20,166 nucleotides of DNA. Source: CAZMJG01 sp964576365. GTDB lineage: Bacteria > Patescibacteriota > Microgenomatia > UBA1406 > GWC2-37-13. The DNA lies in contig CAZNUT010000026.1 of the NCBI GenBank assembly GCA_964576365.1, positions 1-20,166 on the forward strand, given 5' to 3'. The notes under the pieces were generated by a model. That model was not told where the DNA came from, made no database searches, and saw only the letters and a program-made list of their open reading frames with translations. The position numbers and the translations under genes are program-made. This document shows, one piece after another, positions 1-6,404 of the stretch. Each line of letters opens with the position of its first letter. Positions within the stretch are counted from its first letter, which is position 1.

Positions 1-1
1 A

Positions 2-811
2 AAACTAGTCATCATCGGCTTTTGTAATATGGATATCAACCGATATCCTGACGGCAGGGAAGAGGTACAGGCTGGAGGTGCGGCATACTTTGCTGCACTT
101 GCCGCAAGTTTTCGCACTTCTCCAGTCGGACTGGTCACTCGCATCGGATCAGATTTTGATGATAGACTTCTTCGCGAGAGACTCCTTCCTGAAGGGCTCC
201 ACAAGATCAAAGACAAAAAAGCATCAAAGTCTATTCAGACATTCTTATCCAAAACCGATCCGACCCGGCGCGAGGTCGAATTGTTTGACGGTGTAGCGCA
301 AGACCTGTGCATCGCAGATATTCCTTCTTTGTGGCTTCAGAGCGCGACTCACATCCATGTAGGTACTATGCCACCTGCACATCAATATACATTTATCCGT
401 TTTCTCAAGGAGCAGAAAATAAAAGCCGTCATCTCCACCGATGTTGAATTGTCATTTCTGAAAAATGAAAAATTACTTCCCCAGATAGTTCGCAATGTGC
501 AATCGTGCGATTTAGTCTTTGTAAATCGCAAGGAATATGCGCTTCTCAAAAACGATCTGCATATCGTCCCCGAGGTGGTTGTCAAAAAAGATAAAGATGG
601 AGCTATGCTTCTTCGTTTTGGAAAAGAAACTGAAACTGTATCGGCAGTAGAAGTACGCGCTGTTGATACGACTGGCGCAGGCGATGTTTTTGCAGGTGCA
701 TATCTAGCAGAGCAATCAAAGAAAACTTCTGTCAAGGAAAGTCTTCAAATTGCCGCGGATTTAGCAACTACTTCCATCAAAGAAAAGGGGATAGAACATT
801 TATTCGTGTAA
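2..811 (+). CDS. PfkB-family carbohydrate/nucleoside kinase, 5'-partial
   Basis: ATP-dependent sugar or nucleoside kinase of the ribokinase/PfkB family, cytoplasmic. The frame is open to the left window edge. Residues encoded before the first internal ATG at 29 (KLVIIGFCN) are the usual first beta strand of the family, so the real start lies outside the window and the ATG at 29 is not the start. Seen in the sequence (numbering from ATG 29): a Gly-Gly-Ala turn near residues 16-18, corresponding to the substrate-binding GG, and the C-terminal PfkB signature DTTGAGD at 213-219, whose last Asp is the catalytic base of the family. The visible 270 residues are close to a short family member, so little is missing. 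The substrate cannot be told from sequence alone. No neighbour on the same strand helps; the next gene is convergent across a repeat-rich gap. Confidence 0.88.
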   Translation, partial: KLVIIGFCNMDINRYPDGREEVQAGGAAYFAALAASFRTSPVGLVTRIGSDFDDRLLRERLLPEGLHKIKDKKASKSIQTFLSKTDPTRREVELFDGVAQDLCIADIPSLWLQSATHIHVGTMPPAHQYTFIRFLKEQKIKAVISTDVELSFLKNEKLLPQIVRNVQSCDLVFVNRKEYALLKNDLHIVPEVVVKKDKDGAMLLRFGKETETVSAVEVRAVDTTGAGDVFAGAYLAEQSKKTSVKESLQIAADLATTSIKEKGIEHLFV

Positions 812-820
812 CGTGGAACG

Positions 821-839
821 CCTGCCTGCCGCAGACAGG
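821..839. repeat. Short inverted repeat of the CCTGCCTGC type
   Basis: An 8-bp imperfect hairpin (CCTGCCTG, 3-nt loop, CAGACAGG, one mismatch) lies 10 nt after the kinase stop codon. The word GCCTGCCTGC recurs inside the two 100-bp modules at 15657 and 17433, and a shortened form (GGCCTGCC) occurs at the right window edge. This suggests a dispersed palindromic repeat of this genome. There is no T-run, so it is a poor intrinsic terminator. Confidence 0.5.
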
Positions 840-858
840 TGAATCGTGAAACGTTTTG

Positions 859-993
859 ATTCTCGTCATCTGGAATATTTCGAAATTGCGTAGTTTAATA
901 GATGTTACGAGTGGAGGGTTCCCGACAGCGCGCAGAATTTTTCCAGCCTGCCGTTGGTTCGAGCACTGACGGGATAGCCACGAGTGACAGAAT
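859..993. repeat. Possible degenerate palindromic element
   Basis: This stretch has loosely inverted ends (ATTCTCGTCATCT at the left, CGAGTGACAGAAT at the right) and no convincing gene. Its end sequence resembles the GTCAT...ATGAC element that follows at 1049. It may be a decayed longer member of that repeat type. The short open frames across it on both strands have no protein-like features. Together with the elements at 821 and 1049 it accounts for most of the 329-nt gap between the kinase and pyrF1. Confidence 0.25.
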
Positions 994-1048
994 CTGCGAA
1001 AGAAAATATAGATTTTATGTAGCACAAAGAGGATATACGCAAAATATT

Positions 1049-1112
1049 GTCATCTTGAATTTAATTCGGGACCTCAGTTTATATAGAGATGCTGAAACAA
1101 GTTCAGCATGAC
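1049..1112. repeat. GTCAT/ATGAC palindromic repeat, copy 1
   Basis: A 64-bp imperfect palindrome with 27-nt arms (19 of 27 positions pair by my count) and a 10-nt AT-rich loop. It starts GTCAT and ends ATGAC. The right arm contains GATGCTGAAACAAGTTCAGC. A second element with the same terminal words is at 11889-11970. From general knowledge, such GTCAT...ATGAC elements are dispersed non-coding repeats in many bacterial genomes. No transposase is nearby. Confidence 0.6.
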
Positions 1113-1140
1113 GTATAAAAACTGTGTTTACACAAATTAA

Positions 1141-1968
1141 TTAGCAGAAAAGTTTGTTTATCTCATCTCGATACTTTTTTGCGGCTTGTCCTGCAGCTTG
1201 CGCAAAATCATCGCCCGTAGATGCAGCGATGATAGCGCGGGAAGCATTTACCACAAAGTTCTGTTTCTTAAGTAATTTTAGATCATCAACTTTTCCTCCT
1301 TGAGGACCAAGGCCTGCGATGAGTAAAAATTGACGATCATCACAAAGCTCATAAATTCTTTTGAGAATAGTAGGATAGGTGAGTGGGGCTTCAACAAGCA
1401 CATTGCCGTTTTTATTCCATCGGTTTACTACCAGTTCTGTGAGATGTTCATACAGTAGCTCACCAGACGCGAGAGTGAGATCCTGCAGCTCGCCGGCAGA
1501 AGGATTGGAATCGTGACAAAAAATAAATATAGCTTTATCTGTATAAGGTGCATACATCTCCACCGTGTCCTGTCCAAACCAGGGTGTTGCAGTCATCGCA
1601 TCACAACGGTATTTTTCAAAAATTTCTTTTCCTACCATTTGGGCAGTGATGAGCATTTCGCTTCGTTTTGCCTCTGCGATCACCATGCACTCAGGGTAGG
1701 TATCTTTGATGTAGTGAGTCGTGCGCATGAGCGCTTTTAGTCCCTCAATCCCGTATGCACCATAAAAAACAAAATTTGGTTTGTAGGCTATAGCATAGGC
1801 TTGTGTCTCGTCGATGATGGCTTTATTAAAATCAAAAATAGCATCCTCGACAGATTTATTTTTTTTGACGATGTCAGGGATTTTCGCATAATCAGTATCA
1901 AGTCCGACACAGATGTGAGATTTTTTTTGCGCAATTTGTTGAGTGATATTTTGAGCAAATGTGTTCAT
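1141..1968 (-). CDS. Divergent orotidine-5'-phosphate decarboxylase paralogue (PyrF-like 1)
   Basis: A 275-aa TIM-barrel protein of the type-2 OMP decarboxylase subfamily, clearly paralogous to the gene at 11025. Shared blocks: VGLD (21-24), FNKAIID (47-53), YKPN (62-65), SNP..GELQDL, GLGPQGG and NASRAII (phosphate-binding region). The catalytic motif, D-A-K-R-x-D in the paralogue, is here E99-A-K101-R-S-E104: both aspartates are glutamate (codons GAG and GAA), while the lysine is kept. From family knowledge this motif drives decarboxylation, so activity may be strongly reduced or changed. Start: the open frame extends to 2067, but a TATAAT at 1975-1980 lies 6 nt before the ATG at 1968, and this ATG aligns with the paralogue's start. 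It follows the unknown gene at 1976-2815 with 7 nt between stop and start, so the two are probably co-transcribed. Fold confident, reaction uncertain. Confidence 0.85.
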   Translation of the reverse strand: MNTFAQNITQQIAQKKSHICVGLDTDYAKIPDIVKKNKSVEDAIFDFNKAIIDETQAYAIAYKPNFVFYGAYGIEGLKALMRTTHYIKDTYPECMVIAEAKRSEMLITAQMVGKEIFEKYRCDAMTATPWFGQDTVEMYAPYTDKAIFIFCHDSNPSAGELQDLTLASGELLYEHLTELVVNRWNKNGNVLVEAPLTYPTILKRIYELCDDRQFLLIAGLGPQGGKVDDLKLLKKQNFVVNASRAIIAASTGDDFAQAAGQAAKKYRDEINKLFC

Positions 1969-1974
1969 AACGTC

Positions 1975-1980
1975 ATTATA
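1975..1980 (-). promoter_or_regulatory. -10 box (TATAAT) for pyrF1, leaderless
   Basis: A perfect TATAAT on the minus strand ends 6 nt before the ATG at 1968, which places the transcription start at or next to the start codon. It overlaps the TAA stop of the upstream gene. No good -35 hexamer is seen at 16-18 nt. It supports ATG 1968 over the ATG at 1986, which would lie upstream of this transcript. Confidence 0.5.
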
Positions 1981-2815
1981 CTTCATCAATATTTTCTGGG
2001 TGTACCGTAAAAAATGCATATTCGGGAAGTATCTCCCGTGAGATCGGTCGTTCTCCATAAAACTCAAGACGAATACCAGAGTTTAACCCATTTCCATTGG
2101 CTTCTTTCCATTGTGATCGATGAGGATGCATAAGGACAGATGATATATGGTGCAGGTCTCCATACAAGTCTGTTTGCAATGTAAGATATACTCCATGAAT
2201 CGCGAGGGGTACAGTGGTGGTCACTCCAAAGGGTGTTTGTGTGTACTCTTTTACCGATCTTAATCTTCGCGCAGTTTCTTCTCGGACATCTTTGTGCGCG
2301 TCTATAGCATCTTTGTTTTCAGGGTCAGGCTCATAGAGGATTGTATCATTCACTTGCACTCCTAAATAAAAAAGTGCTTCGGGTTCAGACATTTCAGAAA
2401 ATATATTTCCTTCCATGTCAGCATACACAAGATGAGCTCCCTCTGCTTCTACCTGTTGTTGTACTGCTCTCACTAATTCATACCCTTGCAAAGGACGAGA
2501 TGCGGAAAATGTTTGCAGTATGCCAGTACCTTCTAAGAGATGTACTGCACCGGCGCCATAATTTTTCAGATTAATAGTGTGATTTTGAGGGTCATGTGAA
2601 TTCAGAAAGACGCCATCGAGTCCTGCCTGTGCTAAGCGGCTACGAATATGTATTTTGTCGTGACGTAAAATTGCTGTTGGAGATTTTATCTGCACTTTAC
2701 AGCTACCAGGTCGATTATTGTTCCACGGTGGTATCACTGCATCATGGAGGGAAAATGCATCCGGGCTTGTCAGGTAGGCTTTATTGAGAGTGAAAAGCGA
2801 TTCGTTGTTATGCAT
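1976..2815 (-). CDS. Conserved-looking hypothetical protein upstream of pyrF1
   Basis: Encodes 279 aa; I do not recognise the family. It is soluble, with no signal peptide or membrane segment, rich in His, Asp and Glu in the second half, and has a protein-like composition. Possibly structured blocks are LNSHDPQNHTINLKNYGAG near residues 93-111 and PFGVTTTVPLAIHGVYLTLQ near 196-215. No nucleotide-binding loop or classic catalytic motif is visible. The ATG at 2815 is chosen because a longer frame back to 2935 would run through the PolX promoter and into PolX on the other strand. Residues just upstream of this ATG still look protein-like, so a non-ATG upstream start cannot be excluded. It ends 7 nt before the pyrF1 start codon, so it is probably its operon partner. 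Function unknown. Confidence 0.7.
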   Translation of the reverse strand: MHNNESLFTLNKAYLTSPDAFSLHDAVIPPWNNNRPGSCKVQIKSPTAILRHDKIHIRSRLAQAGLDGVFLNSHDPQNHTINLKNYGAGAVHLLEGTGILQTFSASRPLQGYELVRAVQQQVEAEGAHLVYADMEGNIFSEMSEPEALFYLGVQVNDTILYEPDPENKDAIDAHKDVREETARRLRSVKEYTQTPFGVTTTVPLAIHGVYLTLQTDLYGDLHHISSVLMHPHRSQWKEANGNGLNSGIRLEFYGERPISREILPEYAFFTVHPENIDEV

Positions 2816-2855
2816 ACCATGTGACAGGTCAACTCGAGCTTGAAAATATTCAGGG

Positions 2856-2861
2856 TATAAT
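2856..2861 (+). promoter_or_regulatory. -10 box (TATAAT) for polX, leaderless
   Basis: TATAAT ends 7 nt before the ATG at 2869, so the transcript is predicted to begin at the start codon. No clear -35 hexamer is seen. It argues against the GTG at 2821, which lies upstream of the box. Confidence 0.5.
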
Positions 2862-2868
2862 CGTATGT

Positions 2869-4728
2869 ATGCAGAGTATACAAAACTATTCAAACAAAAC
2901 ACTTGCGCAGCTGTTGCGTACGATTTCCACAGCACTCCTTCTCAAAGCAGACAAAGATACATTCGGCAATGTACGTTTTCGCATGATGGCATACGACAAG
3001 GCAGCTGAAAAAATAGAAACCCTTGGAGAACGTTTTGAACAGATGGTGCGAGAGGGTAGACTGACAAAAATCCCTGGTATCGGTGCGACCATCGGCGCAG
3101 CGCTCAAAGAACTTATTCTCACCGGACACTCTGAACATTTTGAATCACTTTTAGAGGGTATCCCACCATCTGTTTTTACACTTCTTGAAGTGCCCGGAAT
3201 CGGTCCAAAAAAAGCATATCGCCTCGTGATGCAGTTTCAGTTATTCGACGTGGATACGGTGGTCGATCAACTTGCTCTTGTTTGTCAGCAGGGTGAGGTG
3301 GCAAAGCTTGAGGGGTTTGGTGAGAAATCTCAGGCAGACATTTTGCAAGGTATTGATTTATATAAAAAAAGAGTAGGAAAAGAACAGAGAATTCTCATTT
3401 CTGAAGCCTCAAAAATAGCTCAGATGTACACGGATTATTTGAATGAATCTCCACTGATTAAGCGGATTGATGTCCTGGGATCTTTGCGGAGGCGTGTGTC
3501 CACAATTGGAGATGTGGACATCGCAGTCATGGCTTCAGATATGGATGCTATAGCGATTGTTGATCATTTTTTGAAACATCCATCTATAGATTCTGTCGCT
3601 GCAAAAGGAGACGCCAAGGCCTCAATTTTCACTACTGATGGTGTGAGAGTAGATCTTCGAGTACAAGATGAACAAACATATGGCACTATGTTGCAATATT
3701 TCACCGGGAGTAAGGCTTATAACATACAAATGAGAGAGTACGCATTGAAAAAAGGATGGTCGCTGAATGAGTATGGATTGACTAGTCTATCAAGTTCATC
3801 AAGTTATAAAGTTCATAAAGTTATAAAGACAAATGCAAAACAGCAGAAAGAAAGTATAAATCCGGATAAGGTATTTAGTTCCGAAGAAAAGTTATATGAT
3901 TTTTTGGGGCTTCAATATGTTCCGCCTGAGATTCGAGAGGGGAATGAAGAGCTTGAAATGGCAAAAAAACACTCCCTTCCTTCACTTTTGGCCCTTTCTG
4001 ACGTGAAGGGAGATCTACATATGCACTGCTCATATCCGTTTCCAACCTCACACGATCTTGGCGCCAATACTCCTGCGGAGTTGGCGAAACAGGCAAGACA
4101 GCTAAACTATAAGTACATAGGAATCACCGACCACAACCCGCGTCAAAAGGGTCTGAGTGCAAAAGAAATCATCCATATCACAAAAGAGCGAAAGTCATAT
4201 ATTGATGAACAATTAAGATCATCAGGCATACACTATTTTATAGGTTATGAAGTAGACATCCTGCCGACAGGTGAAATAGCATTACCTGATGAAGCAATCG
4301 AGTATGTAGATTATCTGATCGTTTCTCTACATAGTTCCTTTACTCAGGAGCGGGAGACAGCAACCAAACGGGTATTGAAGGCGCTTTCACACCAAAAAGT
4401 GAAGATTTTTGGCCATCCGACAGGTCGACTTATCAATCAGCGTGAAGGTGCAGATCTTGACTGGCGACAGATATTTGATTTTGTGAAAGAGCGTGATATA
4501 GCCCTGGAGATCAATTCAAGTCCGAGTAGGCTCGATCTTCCGGATGTGCTGGTGAAGGAGGGGAAAGATAAAGGAGTGAAATTTATTGTAGATACCGACG
4601 CTCACGCAGTGGGGGATATGTTAGGTATGAAGTATGGTGTTGATGTGGCTCGCCGTGGTTGGTTGACAAAACATGAGGTCCTGAATACGCTGTCAGCTTC
4701 AGATTTTCAAAAGTGGCTCATTGCGTAG
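2869..4728 (+). CDS. polX: DNA polymerase X family protein with C-terminal PHP domain
   Basis: A 619-aa bacterial PolX: a gap-filling repair polymerase fused to a PHP phosphoesterase/exonuclease domain. Domain order seen: helix-hairpin-helix repeats with IPGIGATIG (68-75) and VPGIGPKKA (108-116); nucleotidyltransferase motif GSLRRR (204-209) with catalytic aspartates D215 and D217 in GDVDIAV; third Asp at D262 in VRVDLRV; FTGSKAYNI (278-286) as usual for the family; then PHP with D382-L-H384-M-H386, D421-H422, E461, H488, H516 and D575-T-D577-A-H579. All usual PHP metal ligands appear present, so the nuclease is probably active. Length is only slightly above the usual 570-600 aa. The excess sits in the linker between polymerase and PHP (about 305-340), where a Ser/Lys-rich stretch is encoded by a short tandem repeat. 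The start at ATG 2869 is set by the -10 box 7 nt upstream. Divergent from the gene at 1976-2815. Confidence 0.95.
   Translation: MQSIQNYSNKTLAQLLRTISTALLLKADKDTFGNVRFRMMAYDKAAEKIETLGERFEQMVREGRLTKIPGIGATIGAALKELILTGHSEHFESLLEGIPPSVFTLLEVPGIGPKKAYRLVMQFQLFDVDTVVDQLALVCQQGEVAKLEGFGEKSQADILQGIDLYKKRVGKEQRILISEASKIAQMYTDYLNESPLIKRIDVLGSLRRRVSTIGDVDIAVMASDMDAIAIVDHFLKHPSIDSVAAKGDAKASIFTTDGVRVDLRVQDEQTYGTMLQYFTGSKAYNIQMREYALKKGWSLNEYGLTSLSSSSSYKVHKVIKTNAKQQKESINPDKVFSSEEKLYDFLGLQYVPPEIREGNEELEMAKKHSLPSLLALSDVKGDLHMHCSYPFPTSHDLGANTPAELAKQARQLNYKYIGITDHNPRQKGLSAKEIIHITKERKSYIDEQLRSSGIHYFIGYEVDILPTGEIALPDEAIEYVDYLIVSLHSSFTQERETATKRVLKALSHQKVKIFGHPTGRLINQREGADLDWRQIFDFVKERDIALEINSSPSRLDLPDVLVKEGKDKGVKFIVDTDAHAVGDMLGMKYGVDVARRGWLTKHEVLNTLSASDFQKWLIA
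3794..3827 (+). repeat. Intragenic 2 x 17-nt tandem repeat in polX linker
   Basis: Two consecutive 17-nt units of the form GTTCATMAAGTTATAAA (M is C in the first, A in the second), each made of two related half-units. They encode the low-complexity Ser/Lys/His stretch between the polymerase and PHP domains. AAGTTCATAAAGTT-type words are, to my recollection, typical of intergenic repeats in Parcubacteria-like genomes, so this may be repeat DNA that entered the gene in frame. Confidence 0.6.
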
Positions 4729-4744
4729 CCGCCCTCTTGAGTTG

Positions 4745-4954
4745 TTATTCTTCAAATGGAAAGTAATGAGACGGTGATTGTGCTTCTGGCTTATTGCAAT
4801 AAGTAATTAAGTATTGTAAAGCTGTGTATCCTTCTCTTGTTGCTTGTATAAGCTGATTGTGTCCCGCATATTGTAAAGCGATTAGTCCATGAGTTTTTGC
4901 CATTTCAAGCAAGGGGTTGGGTTGCGGTGGATTTCTCTTTTGTTCGTGAGACAT
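4745..4954 (-). CDS. Small hypothetical protein (69 aa)
   Basis: Starts at the ATG at 4954, 7 nt after the stop of the gene at 4962-5270, giving 69 aa. It is rich in Gln, Pro and His and has a middle part that could form a helix (MAKTHGLIALQYAGHN, 18-33). ALQY occurs twice (26-29 and 45-48), which hints at a short internal duplication. No signal peptide, membrane segment or known motif. The tight spacing to the preceding gene suggests one transcript. It is convergent with polX, 16 nt between the two stops. The open frame reaches 5014, but that part overlaps the upstream gene. Function unknown; whether it is a real gene is moderately likely. Confidence 0.5.
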   Translation of the reverse strand: MSHEQKRNPPQPNPLLEMAKTHGLIALQYAGHNQLIQATREGYTALQYLITYCNKPEAQSPSHYFPFEE

Positions 4955-4961
4955 AGGTGTT

Positions 4962-5270
4962 TTAATTTGTCGTTGTTCCCGTGACGAATTTATATTGATG
5001 CTCAATGGGACCATTGGCGCCTTGACGTATTTGCTGATCCGCGCTTTCGACGGGATGAAACTCCGTTATGCAGCCTAAGTCAAGTTGGCCGGTGTTCTCG
5101 TCAACCGCACTTGAATAGGTTGGTGTAAATTCAAATCCGATCGGAGCTTTTTCTAGAAGTGCTTTTTCGGTGGTTATTTCATCTAGCCCATTCGGATTTA
5201 TGAGTGTTGCAAATGGCATCATAGGGTCTTCAGTAGCTATGGATTTATGATGACGCTTTTGTCCTTTCAT
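4962..5270 (-). CDS. Small hypothetical protein (102 aa)
   Basis: I do not recognise this 102-aa protein. It starts with a short basic stretch (KGQKRHHKS) and continues with a mostly acidic, probably beta-rich part. The ATG at 5270 is chosen because the longer frame back to 5516 overlaps pyrD and its promoter on the opposite strand. It contains EKAPIGFEF (40-48), weakly like EQTPIGLRL in the small protein at 9017-9376; this may be chance. It heads a likely two-gene unit with the 69-aa gene downstream and is divergent from pyrD. A TATACT at 5283-5288 on the minus strand could be its -10 box. Function unknown. Confidence 0.55.
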   Translation of the reverse strand: MKGQKRHHKSIATEDPMMPFATLINPNGLDEITTEKALLEKAPIGFEFTPTYSSAVDENTGQLDLGCITEFHPVESADQQIRQGANGPIEHQYKFVTGTTTN

Positions 5271-5343
5271 ATTTAATAAACCAGTATAAGAAATACATAT
5301 TTTAAACGTATGTATACCAAAATTCAAAAGCAACGTGTACGAC

Positions 5344-5372
5344 TTGTAGAGGTACAGAGAATGAAGTATAGT
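5344..5372 (+). promoter_or_regulatory. Promoter of pyrD (TTGTAG-N17-TATAGT)
   Basis: The -35 TTGTAG (5344-5349) and -10 TATAGT (5367-5372) are separated by exactly 17 nt. Transcription would start near 5379, leaving a leader of about 10 nt before the ATG at 5389. The GTG at 5377 would be at or just upstream of the transcript start. Confidence 0.5.
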
Positions 5373-5388
5373 AGTTGTGCAATCTTCT

Positions 5389-6309
5389 ATGTCTATTCTG
5401 TCTATCACTATCGCAGGTATAACTCTTTCCAACCCTACTATCCTCGCCTCCGGGATCATGGGAGTCTCTGCAGCATCACTCAAGTATGTCGAAAATTCAG
5501 GAGCCGGTGCTGTCACTCTGAAGTCTATCGGACCAGTTGAAAGAACAGGTCACCACAATCCGACCGTGTATTCGTGGGGGCAGGGGATACATAATGCAGT
5601 GGGACTTTCCAATCCTGGTATAGACGACGCAGTGCCTATCATAGAGAGCATGGTGAAAACGCTCACGATTCCGCTTATCGGCAGTATGTTTGCAGACAAG
5701 ATAGACAACTTCAAAATGATTGCCGAAAAAATGAAATATACCGGAGTTGTGGCGATAGAGTTGAATTTATCTTGTCCCAATACAGAAGATGATTTTGGCC
5801 GTATGTTCGCGCTTGATGCCAAAATGACCAGTGATCTGGTGGGAGCTGTGAAAAAAACAGTCGGAAATCTGCCTGTTTTTGCCAAACTTTCTGCAGATAG
5901 TCCGGATATCGCCGAGATAGCAAAAGCTGCAGAGGCTTCGGGGGCGGATGCTATCACAGCCATAAATACAGTCTCGGGCATGATGATAGATATTAAACTT
6001 CGAAGGCCAATTCTCACCAATAAAGTTGGCGGGTTGTCCGGGCCTGCAATAAAACCAATCGGCGTGCGGGCAGTATCAAATATATATAAAGCAGTCAAAA
6101 TCCCCATCATCGGAACGGGCGGAATAAATACTGGAGAGGATGCCATCGAGTACATCATGGCAGGTGCGACTGCGGTGGGAATAGGGTCAGGTATTTATTA
6201 CCGCGGTATCGACGTCTTCAAGAAGGTGAGTGATGAGATCAAGCTTTTTATGGAGCAAGAGAATATTTCGTCACTTGATGAGGTGCGGGGAATCGCGAGC
6301 AAGGTTTGA
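5389..6309 (+). CDS. pyrD: Dihydroorotate dehydrogenase, class 1B catalytic subunit
   Basis: A 306-aa FMN-dependent TIM-barrel enzyme that oxidises dihydroorotate to orotate, the fourth step of UMP synthesis. Visible marks: PTILASGIMG (16-25) at the N terminus; TLKSI with K45; ELNLSCPN (124-131), where C129 is the catalytic base used by class 1 enzymes in place of the Ser of class 2; AINTVSG, followed by GGLSGPAIKP; and GTGGI near the C terminus, which binds the FMN phosphate. Cys at the active site and the presence of a PyrK subunit at 7482-8333 identify class 1B (NAD-linked heterotetramer). The start at ATG 5389 fits the family N terminus (MSILSITIAG) and the promoter position. PyrD and PyrK are separated here by the kinase-like gene at 6405. 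Confidence 0.95.
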   Translation: MSILSITIAGITLSNPTILASGIMGVSAASLKYVENSGAGAVTLKSIGPVERTGHHNPTVYSWGQGIHNAVGLSNPGIDDAVPIIESMVKTLTIPLIGSMFADKIDNFKMIAEKMKYTGVVAIELNLSCPNTEDDFGRMFALDAKMTSDLVGAVKKTVGNLPVFAKLSADSPDIAEIAKAAEASGADAITAINTVSGMMIDIKLRRPILTNKVGGLSGPAIKPIGVRAVSNIYKAVKIPIIGTGGINTGEDAIEYIMAGATAVGIGSGIYYRGIDVFKKVSDEIKLFMEQENISSLDEVRGIASKV

Positions 6310-6365
6310 AAGTTCGCTCCACTTCTACTTATGCTTCTTTGTTCAAGGATTGGTGCTATATCTCA

Positions 6366-6394
6366 GTGAAATTTATGGCCATTTACGGTATAAT
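6366..6394 (+). promoter_or_regulatory. Promoter of kinase-like gene (GTGAAA-N17-TATAAT)
   Basis: A perfect TATAAT at 6389-6394 lies 17 nt after GTGAAA (4 of 6 to TTGACA). The predicted start is only a few nt before the ATG at 6405. A separate promoter here suggests that the gene is not purely read through from pyrD. Confidence 0.45.
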
Positions 6395-6404
6395 TACACA
6401 CTAA

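Noticed and set aside
902..1111. Open frames on both strands across the gap after the kinase (including 777-1025 minus)
   Set aside because: They run through palindromic repeats and overlap the kinase 3' end; composition is not protein-like and no start context is seen.
4962..5516. The full 184-aa frame as one gene
   Set aside because: Its first 82 residues are antisense to the pyrD promoter and N terminus; the shorter form from ATG 5270 is more credible.
5550..6158. Long minus-strand frame of 202 aa within pyrD
   Set aside because: It is fully antisense to a well-supported pyrD with conserved motifs; a shadow frame.
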